Positions 25,791 to 33,977 of a stretch of DNA of 64,000 nt are shown here, piece after piece; positions within the stretch are counted from its first letter, which is position 1; every line of letters starts with the position of its first letter. The translations under genes were made by a program, and so were the position numbers. A model generated the notes under the pieces. That model was not told where the DNA came from. It ran no database searches and saw only the letters and a program-made list of their open reading frames with translations. Source of the stretch: an uncultured Selenomonadales bacterium (GTDB lineage: Bacteria > Bacillota > Negativicutes > Selenomonadales > Selenomonadaceae); assembly GCA_937901445.1 (NCBI GenBank), contig CALDHY010000105.1, forward strand, positions 36,838-100,837, in the 5' to 3' direction.

Positions 25791-26486
25791 TTAGCCTTTA
25801 TTCCTTCGCATCATTTGTTGAACAAGGAGAATTGCGCCGCGTCCCAAGCCTGTTTCGCGTGCAATTTCTTCGACTGTCATACCGGCAAGCAACATTTCAC
25901 GAACATTCGCAGAATCGCCGTTGTTGTCAACTTCGCTTGAGTCAGAATCGTCAGCTTGTCTTAATTGTTCCGAGCGTTTAGGCGCGGGTTTTTCTGTAAG
26001 TGAACTTTCTAAAACTTTTGCGAAATTTTCAGTTGGCGGCGGTGAAGGTTGCGGCGTCAACAGCATTTTTGGGGAAGGCATTGGACTTTTGGTAGTTACT
26101 CGCGCAGGATTTTTTGAAGTTGCCTGACGTTGCAGCGAATTAATTTCTTCAACTGTATCTTCAAGGCGCGTCAACAGTTCTTTGAGTTCGTTTGATTGAT
26201 TTTCAGTTTTGCGGAGCAGTTTTTTTAATTCGGCAATACGCCCTTCAATTTGAGTCCGGCTATGGTCTGAATCGTTCAAAAGTTTCTCAAGATGAGACGC
26301 TTGACTTTCCATACGCTCGATAATTTCATTGGCGGTTTTTTCTAAGTCTTGTTTAAATTTTTCGGTTGAGTCTTCAGCGTCCCTGCGTTCCTCGTCGTCG
26401 CGCTTGCGTCTGCGTGCACTTGTCCACGCCACGAAAATAATTACTGCACCGACAACGATTAAAATTATCATAAGTTCAGTTATCAT
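25791..26486 (-). CDS. SwrB-like/DUF6115 flagellar-associated membrane protein
   Basis: 231 residues: one N-terminal helix (MIILIVVGAVIIFVAWTS), coiled coil of about 100 residues, a Pro/Ser-rich linker, and a C-terminal helix-turn-helix motif VREMLLAGMTVEEIARETGL. This layout and its place at the end of the che-sigD block match ylxL/swrB of Bacillus, which helps activate flagellar export. The 5' end of this gene was partly copied just upstream (26552-26699). Confidence 0.75.
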   Translation of the reverse strand: MITELMIILIVVGAVIIFVAWTSARRRKRDDEERRDAEDSTEKFKQDLEKTANEIIERMESQASHLEKLLNDSDHSRTQIEGRIAELKKLLRKTENQSNELKELLTRLEDTVEEINSLQRQATSKNPARVTTKSPMPSPKMLLTPQPSPPPTENFAKVLESSLTEKPAPKRSEQLRQADDSDSSEVDNNGDSANVREMLLAGMTVEEIARETGLGRGAILLVQQMMRRNKG

Positions 26487-26699
26487 TTAACTTGCAACTT
26501 TCTTAAAGTGAAATATCTAAAAGGAAAGCCTTTCTTGAATTGAAATTTCCGGCGTCCCTGCGTTCCTCGTCGTCGCGCTTGCGTCTGCGTGCGCTTGTCC
26601 ACGCCACAAAAATTATTACCGCACCGACAGCGATTAAAATTATTATAAGTTTAGTTACCATTTAACTTACAACTTTCTTAAAGTGAAATATCTAAAAGG
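26377..26699 (-). repeat. Tandem duplication of 148 bp (26377-26524 and 26552-26699)
   Basis: Two copies 175 bp apart, about 90 percent identical, contain the last codons of the gene at 26678, the gap, and the first 36 codons of the swrB-like gene. Copies differ by about a dozen scattered substitutions, mostly third positions, so the copying is not recent. Confidence 0.9.
26503..26661 (-). pseudogene. Chimeric 52-codon frame made by the duplication
   Basis: Reads MVTKLIIILIAVGAVIIFVA then WTSARRRKRDDEERRDA, i.e. the N-terminus of the swrB-like protein, and then changes at codon 37 to GNFNSRKAFLLDISL, whose end equals the C-terminus RKGRLLDISL of the gene at 26678. The membrane helix is preserved by mainly silent changes, so it may still be translated. 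It starts 17 bp after the 26678 gene stop. Remnant or small membrane peptide. Confidence 0.55.
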
Positions 26700-27004
26700 C
26701 GACCCTTTCTGTAATCGACTGATAAATTATCTTCCGGCTCTTCATTATCCTGTTGTTGCCTTTTGGAGCTGCGATAGTAATAACCGCCGCCGCGACTTCT
26801 GCGGTCGGGGTCGTCTTTTATTGTACCGCCTTCGGCGTCATTTTTATTTTGAACTTGCGATTGTTTTAATTCGGATTCTTTTTCTTGACGTGAAGTCTCA
26901 AAGCCCTGTTGAAGTGCCGCTTCATGATTCAAATTGTGTTGGACGTTGCTGGCGTTTGCGGCGTTTGCATACGTCATTTGTACTCCTACCGGTGCAATAT
27001 CCAT
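26678..27004 (-). CDS. Small hydrophilic protein of the che-fla block
   Basis: 108 residues from the ATG at 27004 with AAGGAGC ahead. No membrane helix; a Gln/Glu/Lys-rich middle, a short Gly/Tyr patch RRSRGGGYYYRSSKR, and a C-terminal SVDYRKGRLLDISL. Proteins of this shape (about 100 residues, low complexity) are often encoded between fapA and swrB in Negativicutes and Clostridia, but function is unknown. Confidence 0.6.
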   Translation of the reverse strand: MDIAPVGVQMTYANAANASNVQHNLNHEAALQQGFETSRQEKESELKQSQVQNKNDAEGGTIKDDPDRRSRGGGYYYRSSKRQQQDNEEPEDNLSVDYRKGRLLDISL

Positions 27005-27088
27005 TTTAATTGCTCCTTTCTTTAAGATGTAGAAAAACAATTTATAACTTTTTGGTACTTTTTTATAAAAAATTTAACTAACTAATTA

Positions 27089-28747
27089 TCAGTATGCACC
27101 TAAAACAATTTGCCCATCTTCCAAAAGCATTGTGCAATGTTTATATTCTTCCTGAATACTTTTGACGATTGAATTGATTGACAACCGCACGCCGGGATAA
27201 AGTGTATCGTCAACCCGTACTCTGCCGTGTTTCATATCGCCCAAAAGTGCCTCAAGCTCCAAAATTCTTTTTTCGTCGCGCTTAAGTTGCCCTGCTATTG
27301 GAAATTGTGAACGGGTTAGCGCGTTTAACTGATTCAATCTTTCTTGCGGAATTTTGCTCATATCGATTTTTGAAAGAGTGTTCAAAGTTTGCGTAATATG
27401 TAAAAGTTTTTTCTTGCCTTCCTTGTAACTTTTGCAGACGTTGTGATATTCACGCTGTAAATTGGGGTCGACGCCGACAGAAACGCGGGTAATAACGTAG
27501 GCTTCATTTCCAATAATTTTTGCCTGCAATTCTTCACCACAAACTGCCATTCCGCCCATAATTTGCCCGTGCTTGCCTTCAACGATAATTCTTTTGCCTG
27601 CGCGAAGGGTTGAATGAAGGGCAACGTCCGCAACGTAAATATCTTTTCCGGCTTCAATGACGGCGTTTTCAGCAAATGCAACGCGAACATCAAGTTGAGC
27701 TTGAACTTTACAGCGATTGGCACCTGTAACGCCGCCGCCAATTATGACGTTGCGCCCTTCGACTTCGCCGCCGTTTACACTGCCTTTAATTTCAACGTCG
27801 CCGGTTGCTTTAACAGAAAAACCCGGTTTAACATCGCCGTTAATCGTAACGCCGCCATCAAATTCAATGTTGCCGGTTTTAACGCCGACAGAACTTTTAA
27901 TTAAAAGTTGCGGGTCAACGCTGATTTTTGTACCCGTATCTACAATTTGCCCTGCAATAGCCGCTATAAGCTGATTTTCGCCGAGTACGATTGTATTTTT
28001 ACCGTTGGGCATTGGAATTGGTCTGCCGTTTTGCGCGGGGACAATTTCGCCGTAAACGTCTTTACCGGGCGTACCCTTAGTTTGCGGGATTCTTATTGCA
28101 AGCGTATCATTTGCCTTGACAAGTACGAACAAATTTAAATTTTTGTAGTCTACGCGGTCGTATTCGTCCATAACCGGACGCCCTTTGACGCCGAGATTAA
28201 ATTTTCTGTCAATGTAAGCATTTTCGCCGGGTACAGCGGGGTCGCCTTCAGCAGCAACAAAAATTGAATAGCCTTTGACGCCCTGTTCAATCGCCTCTTC
28301 GTCAATTCCGTAAACAATACCTTTTTCTTTGAGTGCGTCCATAACCATTTGAAAATCCGGAAGTTTGGAGCCGCGTTTTGTATCGAATTTGACTGACGCG
28401 CGCATTTTATCACGGCTGACTTCAACGACAATGGCGGCGTATTCTTCAAGTTCATCACTTACAAGCGGCGCGGAAGGTTGACTAAGTTTTTCAATTTGTT
28501 CTTCGGTAACTTCGACAGGTGCCGCAATTTTTTGGGGTTGCCCTGACGCCTCGCGCACTGTACGCGCCAATAATGCTACGTCATAATCTAAAACGCCATA
28601 ATCCCTCAAGATTTGGCGCATATCTGAAAGTTCAAAAAGTAGCTCGTCTTCGCTGGGGTAAATTGTTAAATAGACTCCGTCCGGTCGAAATTCATATTTG
28701 TACCCGGCGTCAATGCCACCTAGCGTCGGGTAATTTGCTTCTGCCAC
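27089..28747 (-). CDS. FapA (DUF342) family protein
   Basis: 552 residues from the GTG at 28747, which has GAGAGGTG 7 nt upstream. A FapA N-terminal domain then a right-handed beta helix (INGDVKPGFSVKATGDVEIK, VEGRNVIIGGGVTG) and a C-terminal helical hairpin. DUF342/FapA proteins influence cell separation and division; they are frequent in flagellar loci of Firmicutes. It lies 42 nt after sigD on the same strand. Confidence 0.88.
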   Translation of the reverse strand: MAEANYPTLGGIDAGYKYEFRPDGVYLTIYPSEDELLFELSDMRQILRDYGVLDYDVALLARTVREASGQPQKIAAPVEVTEEQIEKLSQPSAPLVSDELEEYAAIVVEVSRDKMRASVKFDTKRGSKLPDFQMVMDALKEKGIVYGIDEEAIEQGVKGYSIFVAAEGDPAVPGENAYIDRKFNLGVKGRPVMDEYDRVDYKNLNLFVLVKANDTLAIRIPQTKGTPGKDVYGEIVPAQNGRPIPMPNGKNTIVLGENQLIAAIAGQIVDTGTKISVDPQLLIKSSVGVKTGNIEFDGGVTINGDVKPGFSVKATGDVEIKGSVNGGEVEGRNVIIGGGVTGANRCKVQAQLDVRVAFAENAVIEAGKDIYVADVALHSTLRAGKRIIVEGKHGQIMGGMAVCGEELQAKIIGNEAYVITRVSVGVDPNLQREYHNVCKSYKEGKKKLLHITQTLNTLSKIDMSKIPQERLNQLNALTRSQFPIAGQLKRDEKRILELEALLGDMKHGRVRVDDTLYPGVRLSINSIVKSIQEEYKHCTMLLEDGQIVLGAY

Positions 28748-28789
28748 TATTGCTTCACCTCTCATAATTAAGGGCTGAAAATTCCTAAT

Positions 28790-29542
28790 CTAGAAAACAG
28801 ATTTATTTCTTGCTAAATAATTTCGCATTTTTAAAACAGCCTTTGTATGCAGTTGAGAAATTCTTGCTTCGCTCAAATGCAAAATTAAGCTGATTTCTTT
28901 CAAAGTAAGCTCTTCATAATAATAAAGAGAAATGACGATACGCTCTTTTTCTGCCAATTTGTCAATCGCCTTTGCAAGCATATCTTTCAACTCAAGAAAT
29001 TCCATAGCATCGGCGGGGTTGTTATCGGCGGCAGATTCCGCGCTGTCAGTTTGCAAATATTCTTCAAGCGGAATAACTGTAGCGGCGTTGCACTGCCCGA
29101 CTAAAACTTGCAATTCGTCAACAGAAATTTCCAACGCCGCCGCAATTTCTTTATCGGTTGCACTGCGTCCGAGTTCATTTTCAAGGCGATAAACAGTTTG
29201 TTCATACTTGCGAATTTTTTGGCGCATTGTAACGGGTATCCAATCTTTGGAGCGCAAATAGTCAATCATTGCGCCGCGAATACGAACGCCTGCATAAGTT
29301 TCAAATTTAATATTTCTGGAAATATCGAAGCGGTCTATTGCGTCAAGCAAGCCGAAAAAACCGCTGCTTAAAAGGTCGTCTTTATCCAAATGTGGCGGCA
29401 AACTTATTGCAAGCCGCCCGCCTACAATTCTTACCAACGGCAAATAATGTTCAGCGAGTTGGTTTCTAATTTCGACAGACTTATTTTCTTTGTATTGTCG
29501 CCACAGCGCGTCAACGTTTATTTTTCCGGAATTATTTTCCAT
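28790..29542 (-). CDS. fliA: Flagellar RNA polymerase sigma factor (sigma-28)
   Basis: 250 residues; sigma-70 family, FliA/SigD/WhiG group. Regions 2 (RFDISRNIKFETYAGVRIRGAMIDYLRS, DWIP), 3 (RKYEQTVYRLENELGR) and 4 (LAEKERIVISLYYYEELTLKEI, HLSEARISQLH) are complete. It directs transcription of late flagellar and motility genes. Position downstream of cheD corresponds to B. subtilis sigD. Start ATG has GGTGG upstream. No sigma-28 promoter could be recognised before the nearby genes. Confidence 0.95.
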   Translation of the reverse strand: MENNSGKINVDALWRQYKENKSVEIRNQLAEHYLPLVRIVGGRLAISLPPHLDKDDLLSSGFFGLLDAIDRFDISRNIKFETYAGVRIRGAMIDYLRSKDWIPVTMRQKIRKYEQTVYRLENELGRSATDKEIAAALEISVDELQVLVGQCNAATVIPLEEYLQTDSAESAADNNPADAMEFLELKDMLAKAIDKLAEKERIVISLYYYEELTLKEISLILHLSEARISQLHTKAVLKMRNYLARNKSVF

Positions 29543-29580
29543 AAGTTCACCACCCGCTTTCTTTTATTTGTCAAAAATTT

Positions 29581-29886
29581 TTACGCCTTAGGCAAATTAT
29601 CCGCGTTCATTGGTTGAAAACCTTGTGGCGGCGTTTCTGCGTTTTCGGCAGGCGTTTCTTCAGTTGGATTTTCTTCAAGGTTATCAATCAAATTTTCTTG
29701 TGGCGTTTCATTAAAATAATCAAAAACCATCAATAAGAAATAAACTGCCGCGCTTGTCATTGCAAACGCAAAACCCGTTCTGATAGCAAGCGTACCCCAA
29801 CCGACAACGCCGCTCATCCATCCTGATACAAATACAATTACCATTGAGATAAAGCCCAATAATAATGCAGTCAATAAAAAGTTCAC
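29581..29886 (-). CDS. Small membrane protein between cheD and sigD
   Basis: 101 residues from the GTG at 29886 (AAGGGTGG upstream; a GTG 9 nt earlier overlaps the ribosome site). Two membrane helices (LLTALLLGFISMVIVFVSG, GFAFAMTSAAVYFLLMVF) and a C-terminal acidic/proline tail. Unknown function; in this spot of the block B. subtilis has no gene, so it looks lineage-specific. Confidence 0.6.
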   Translation of the reverse strand: MNFLLTALLLGFISMVIVFVSGWMSGVVGWGTLAIRTGFAFAMTSAAVYFLLMVFDYFNETPQENLIDNLEENPTEETPAENAETPPQGFQPMNADNLPKA

Positions 29887-29903
29887 GGTAACCACCCTTT
29901 TTA

Positions 29904-29952
29904 AGGACTAAGGGTTAAAGACTAAAGGCTGGGGAAAATCCCAAATCCTGTT
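29904..29952 (-). repeat. Short palindrome after the cheD stop codon
   Basis: In transcript direction GGATTTGGGATTTTCCCC, then the C-rich arm GCCTTTAGTCTTTAACCCTT. This is a worn member of the RYTARGG family, with one arm mostly lost. Confidence 0.7.
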
Positions 29953-29962
29953 GCCTGTAATG

Positions 29963-30454
29963 CTAAATATCTTTTTCGCCGCGATCTATCGTTTTAACTT
30001 TGTAGACGCCGTTGCTTAAATCAATTTGAACGGTGCGCCCGTAATTGCCGCCTGTATCTTCAGCAATAACTTTAATACCGTTGCGGCGCAGGATATTTTT
30101 TACTGCTTCAGCATTGCGGTTGCCGACGCGCATAATATCAGTAGCATTGGCGAAGGCAAACATTTGCGCGCCGCCCGCCAATTTTGCAACGAGGCGGCTT
30201 TTAACCGCGCCGAGTGCCAAAACGTCATTCAACATTAAAGGTATTCCTGTATCTGCGAATTTTGCGGGGTTATCACTTGCGCGGGCTTGAGTACTGTCAG
30301 GCAACATTATATGTAAAAGCCCGCCAATTTTTGTTTGAGGATCGTACAGCGAAACGCCGATACACGAACCCAGCCCATAGCTGATAAGAGTGGACGGACC
30401 GCGCCCGACTTTATAGTCAGCCATGCCGACTTTTATAAGGGCTGCCATAATCAT
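29963..30454 (-). CDS. cheD: Chemoreceptor glutamine deamidase CheD
   Basis: 163 residues. Catalytic Cys in YGLGSCIGVSLYD and His in IGGLLHIMLPDS, plus the VGNRNAEAVKNIL helix. CheD deamidates receptor glutamines and binds CheC. ATG of cheD overlaps the cheC stop (ATGA), so the two are coupled, consistent with their working as a pair. A GGAG ribosome site is present within the cheC end. Confidence 0.96.
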   Translation of the reverse strand: MIMAALIKVGMADYKVGRGPSTLISYGLGSCIGVSLYDPQTKIGGLLHIMLPDSTQARASDNPAKFADTGIPLMLNDVLALGAVKSRLVAKLAGGAQMFAFANATDIMRVGNRNAEAVKNILRRNGIKVIAEDTGGNYGRTVQIDLSNGVYKVKTIDRGEKDI

Positions 30455-31065
30455 TCAACTCCTACTGCTTTTATTAACGTTCCGAGCGAGCCGGGATCCG
30501 GCACCAAGAAAAAGTGTCCGTTAATTCCTTCTTCTTCTGATAAAAATTCTGTTTCAATAACCATAGCTTTATCGCCCATTTGTCCGAGCTGTACAAGTAC
30601 AACGTTCAAAATTGCGCCCGCCATATCCATTGCCATTGCGGGGATTGAAGGCAACATTGAAATATGAGTGAAGTTAAAAAAGGCGTTGAGGTACGCGCCG
30701 GAAAGGATATTTCCAATTTCTTTTAAAGCGGATTCATCCATACCGTCCAAACTTTGAGTAGTACCTTTTGGTTTTCCCATTAATGTATCAACCAAATAAA
30801 ACGCGCTTTTTTGCGGCATAAGAAACAGAATATTACTTGGGGCTTTACCGTATACGCGCAAAAAAATTCCAACAACGATAACATCGGGACCGCCGACCAA
30901 TTCCGGCACATTTTCAATCGGTACAAAGGCAACTTTCGGAACATTCATATCGATTTTTTTGTTTATTATTTGTGAAAGTGCCGTTGCAGAATTTCCCGCG
31001 CCTATATTTCCAATTTCCCGCAAAGCGTCCAGCTGCAATGGGGAAAGGTCAAATTCATCCTTCAT
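30451..31065 (-). CDS. cheC: CheY-phosphate phosphatase CheC
   Basis: 204 residues with the two CheC/FliY-type phosphatase motifs EIGNIGAGNSATALS (first) and EIGNILSGAYLNAF (second), each with the Glu and Asn needed for CheY-P dephosphorylation, and a C-terminal FLVPDPGSL strand. Ends the chemotaxis signal and is activated by CheD. Downstream of cheW with a heptad palindrome between. Confidence 0.96.
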   Translation of the reverse strand: MKDEFDLSPLQLDALREIGNIGAGNSATALSQIINKKIDMNVPKVAFVPIENVPELVGGPDVIVVGIFLRVYGKAPSNILFLMPQKSAFYLVDTLMGKPKGTTQSLDGMDESALKEIGNILSGAYLNAFFNFTHISMLPSIPAMAMDMAGAILNVVLVQLGQMGDKAMVIETEFLSEEEGINGHFFLVPDPGSLGTLIKAVGVE

Positions 31066-31088
31066 TAAAAAATCTCCCTTCGGTCGAT

Positions 31089-31162
31089 TTTAAGGATTAA
31101 GGATTAGGGACTAAGGAATTTATTTTCCCTAGCCCTTAGCCCTTAACCCTTAATCCCTATCA
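31089..31162 (-). repeat. Heptad palindrome (RYTARGG) after the cheW stop codon
   Basis: Transcript direction: the first G-rich word TAGGGAT follows the TGA directly, then TAAGGG and TAGGG words, centre GGAAAATAAATTCC, then CTTAGTC, CCTAATC words. The array lies between cheW and cheC inside one operon. Confidence 0.9.
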
Positions 31163-31639
31163 TCCGGGCAAGCCGACAATTTCTTCTAAATTAAGCATAA
31201 TGACAAGGCGTCCGTCCATATTGCCAATACCGCTTAAGAATTTTCCAATATCTTTATCGTTAATAGCTTTTTTTGTATCGACGAGTTTTGAACGAATGGT
31301 TAAAACTTCAGTAACAGAATCAACCAGCATACCAACAGGCAAATCGTCAACTTTAACGGTAACAATGCGCGTTTTATCAGTATAAGGCGTAGGTTCAAGC
31401 CCGAGACGCTTTTTTAAGTCGATAACCGGCAAAACGGAGCCGCGCAAATTGATAACGCCCTTAATGTAACTGGCGGCAAAAGGTACGCGGGTAATATCTA
31501 CAAGGTTGCGAATTTCCTGTACTTGAAAAATATTTACGCCGTATTCTTCATCACGCAATTTGAAGGCAACAATTTGAATACCTTCGCCCATGCTTATATC
31601 TTCGCCCAAATCGTTTGTCAAAACTTCTTGTTTAGCCAT
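31160..31639 (-). CDS. cheW: Chemotaxis coupling protein CheW
   Basis: 159 residues. The CheW fold is clear: VAFKLRDEEYGVNIFQVQEI, YIKGVINLRGSVLPVIDLKKRL and VGMLVDSVTEVL. It links receptors to CheA. Sits 28 bp behind cheA on the same strand. Confidence 0.96.
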   Translation of the reverse strand: MAKQEVLTNDLGEDISMGEGIQIVAFKLRDEEYGVNIFQVQEIRNLVDITRVPFAASYIKGVINLRGSVLPVIDLKKRLGLEPTPYTDKTRIVTVKVDDLPVGMLVDSVTEVLTIRSKLVDTKKAINDKDIGKFLSGIGNMDGRLVIMLNLEEIVGLPG

Positions 31640-31667
31640 AATTATTCACTCCCTTAAATTACGCGGC

Positions 31668-33788
31668 TTACTGTAACATTGTGGCTACATCCAAAATTAA
31701 AGCAATTCTGCCATCGCCCATGACTGTTGCGCCGGAGAACATTTTCAAGCCTTGGAACAAATTGCCGAGCGTCTTGATAACTATTTCTTGTTGCCCTATG
31801 AGCCTGTCAACAACCAAGCCGGCTTTTGCTTCGCCTGCGTGTACAACCACAACAAAAATTTCGTCTGAATCTTTGACGTGCGGAACAAGTAAAGTTTGTT
31901 CCATTCTGATAATAGGGATAATTTCGCCGCGCAAAACAATAACTTCACGATTTTGAACGGTTTTAATATCGTCGAGTTGAATATTAATTGTGCTGTCAAT
32001 GGAGCCGAGCGGAATTGCATACATTTCATCTTGAACGCGAACCATCATAGCTTGAATAATTGCCAAAGTAAGCGGTAATTTAATTTTGAAAACGGAGCCT
32101 TCGTTTACGTGTGTTTCAACGTCAACATGTCCGGAAAGGGATTCAATTTTACTTCTTACAACGTCCATACCGACGCCGCGCCCGGAAATATCAGAAATTT
32201 TTTCTGCGGTAGAAAAGCCGGGCAAGAAAATAATTCTTACGGCGTCCGCGTCGTCCATTTTGTCTACTTCTTCTTGAGAGTACAAGCCTTTTTCAACGGC
32301 TTTTTTACGAATTTTATCGGCGTCAATACCTGCGCCGTCATCAGTAACCATGATAACAACGTTGTTACCTTCATGGCGTGCGATAAGTCCGACTTCCCCA
32401 ACACGCGGCTTGCCTTTTGCAACACGTTCATCAGGCATTTCTACGCCGTGATCCAGTGAATTTCTCAAAAGGTGCATGATAGGGTCGCCAATTTCGTCAA
32501 TAACTGTACGGTCGAGTTCGGTTTCTTCACCTTCGATAGACAGGTTAATTTCTTTATTGAGTTCCTTAGTAATATCACGAACCATGCGCGGGAAACGGTT
32601 GAAAACTTGACTTACAGGAACCATGCGGACTTTCATAACGATATTTTGTAAATCCGTTGTAACGCGGTCCATTTGTTCAAGTGTTTCAGTAAGTTCAGAA
32701 ATTCTGTGCGTTTGTCCAATTTGTTCGATACGAACCTTATTAATAACAAGTTCGCCCATTAAGTTCATCAAAATATCAAGTTTATCAATGTCAACGCGGA
32801 CTGATTGGCTGGCGTGGCTCTTTTTCTTATCGCCGCCCGCGCCGCCGCTTGCTGCCGGTGCATTTGCGGCAGGTTTTGGAGCGGGTTTAGGTGCAGGTGG
32901 AGGAGCAGGGGCGTTAGCTGCCGCCGCCGGAGCCGATGCTGCAGGTGCCGGAGTTGCCGCCGCCGTTGCAGGTGCCGCCGCTTTTGGTGCATCAGGGTCG
33001 ATAATTTCAACTTCAGCTTTTTCGACTTCAGAAACATTTGTAACCGCTTCTTGAATTGCGGCTTCATCAGCATCTGAAACCATAATGACTTCAAAAGAAT
33101 TTTCAAAATGTTCCTGTTCCAATTCTTCCGCGCCCGGAATTGAACGTAAGACTTCGCCTACTTCGTCAAGTGCGTTCATAACCATGTAGGATCGCGCAGA
33201 TTTCAGTAAACAAGTACTTGAAAGAGTAACTGAGATCGGAAGAGCACACGAGCCGCCTTCTTTAGCTTGACGAATGACAGATTTTTCAGTTTCAGTTAAA
33301 TCATCGAGAATATCAGAAGCAGGAGCCGCCGCAGGAGCAGGAGCCGCCGCTGTTGCAGGGGCAGGAGTTGCCGCCGCCGCAGGAGCAGGAGCCGCGCCGC
33401 CCGCGTTGCCTTTAAGGATTGAAGAAAGTTTTGAAACGAGTTCAGAAACGTCAACCAGATCTTCAGGGTCGCCGTTGCCTACGTTGTCAATCATTTGTTC
33501 AAGTGAATCAAGACATTTAAAAAGCGTATCAATAATATCTTCAGTAACTTTAAGTTGTTCTTTGCGGAGGGCGTCGAGTACGTCTTCCATTTCGTGAGTT
33601 AATTCGGCGATTTTATTATATCCCATAGTTGCCGACATACCTTTAAGCGTATGAGCATTACGGAATATTTCATTGAGTATCGATAAATCTTCGGCGTTGT
33701 CTTCCAAACCGAGCAAGCCGTCATTGAGTGATTGTAAATGTTCATGCGATTCATCAAGAAACATTTCCATGTATTGATTAGTTTCCAT
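31668..33788 (-). CDS. cheA: Chemotaxis histidine kinase CheA, with an adapter artefact
   Basis: 706 residues: Hpt domain with phospho-His46 (NAHTLKGMSATMGY), Ala/Pro-rich linker, P2, a second Ala/Pro linker, dimerisation helices (KLDILMNLMGELVIN), HATPase (LLRNSLDHGVEMP, TDDGAGIDADKI, SGRGVGMDVV) and CheW-like regulatory domain. Residues about 180-186 read CALPIS, the translation of Illumina adapter sequence, in a segment (EGGSCALPISVTLSSTC) where P2 domains have other residues. The frame is retained and the rest is normal, so the gene itself is real but its P2 is locally wrong. Confidence 0.93.
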   Translation of the reverse strand: METNQYMEMFLDESHEHLQSLNDGLLGLEDNAEDLSILNEIFRNAHTLKGMSATMGYNKIAELTHEMEDVLDALRKEQLKVTEDIIDTLFKCLDSLEQMIDNVGNGDPEDLVDVSELVSKLSSILKGNAGGAAPAPAAAATPAPATAAAPAPAAAPASDILDDLTETEKSVIRQAKEGGSCALPISVTLSSTCLLKSARSYMVMNALDEVGEVLRSIPGAEELEQEHFENSFEVIMVSDADEAAIQEAVTNVSEVEKAEVEIIDPDAPKAAAPATAAATPAPAASAPAAAANAPAPPPAPKPAPKPAANAPAASGGAGGDKKKSHASQSVRVDIDKLDILMNLMGELVINKVRIEQIGQTHRISELTETLEQMDRVTTDLQNIVMKVRMVPVSQVFNRFPRMVRDITKELNKEINLSIEGEETELDRTVIDEIGDPIMHLLRNSLDHGVEMPDERVAKGKPRVGEVGLIARHEGNNVVIMVTDDGAGIDADKIRKKAVEKGLYSQEEVDKMDDADAVRIIFLPGFSTAEKISDISGRGVGMDVVRSKIESLSGHVDVETHVNEGSVFKIKLPLTLAIIQAMMVRVQDEMYAIPLGSIDSTINIQLDDIKTVQNREVIVLRGEIIPIIRMEQTLLVPHVKDSDEIFVVVVHAGEAKAGLVVDRLIGQQEIVIKTLGNLFQGLKMFSGATVMGDGRIALILDVATMLQ
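33233..33250 (+). other. Embedded Illumina TruSeq adapter sequence (assembly artefact)
   Basis: AGATCGGAAGAGCACACG on the plus strand, an exact match of 18 bases to the standard adapter read-through sequence, inside cheA P2. The next bases (AGCCGCC) no longer follow the adapter. Confidence 0.9.
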
Positions 33789-33804
33789 TCATATTCCTCC
33801 TGTT

Positions 33805-33875
33805 TAGGTTATAGGCTACAGGCATAGGTTACAGAAATTTCGTCCGTGCTCTGCAACCTAAGACCTAAAACTATT
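33805..33875 (-). repeat. Palindrome of TAGGTTxxx words before cheA
   Basis: Transcript direction TTTTAGGTCTTAGGTTGCAG, GAAATTTC centre region, then CTGTAACCTATGCCTGTAG and CCTATAACCTAAA: a hairpin built from the words TTAGGTTGCAG/CTGTAACCTA, different from the RYTARGG word but the same architecture, ending next to the cheA ribosome site. Confidence 0.8.
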
Positions 33876-33876
33876 T

Positions 33877-33921
33877 TTAACGTCGAACAGCTTCAACGAT
33901 AGTTTTTGCAATTATTTTTAG
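33877..33921 (-). pseudogene. Duplicated 3' end of cheB
   Basis: Reads LKIIAKTIVEAVRR-stop, closely matching the CheB C-terminus LTKIAEAIVEAVKR-stop at 33978-34020, over about 40 nt. Between the two lies a short RYTARGG-type element. It is a leftover of a duplicated gene tail (or of a lost CheB- or CheY-like gene). Confidence 0.65.
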
Positions 33922-33977
33922 CTGTCAAGGGTTAAAGTTTAATCAACCGGATTTTTTACTAATCCCTAACACCTAAT

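Noticed and set aside
32623..33077. Long plus-strand Ala-, Gly- and Cys-rich frames opposite cheA
   Set aside because: They are the complement of the Ala/Pro-rich linker of cheA, with no ribosome site and low-complexity residues
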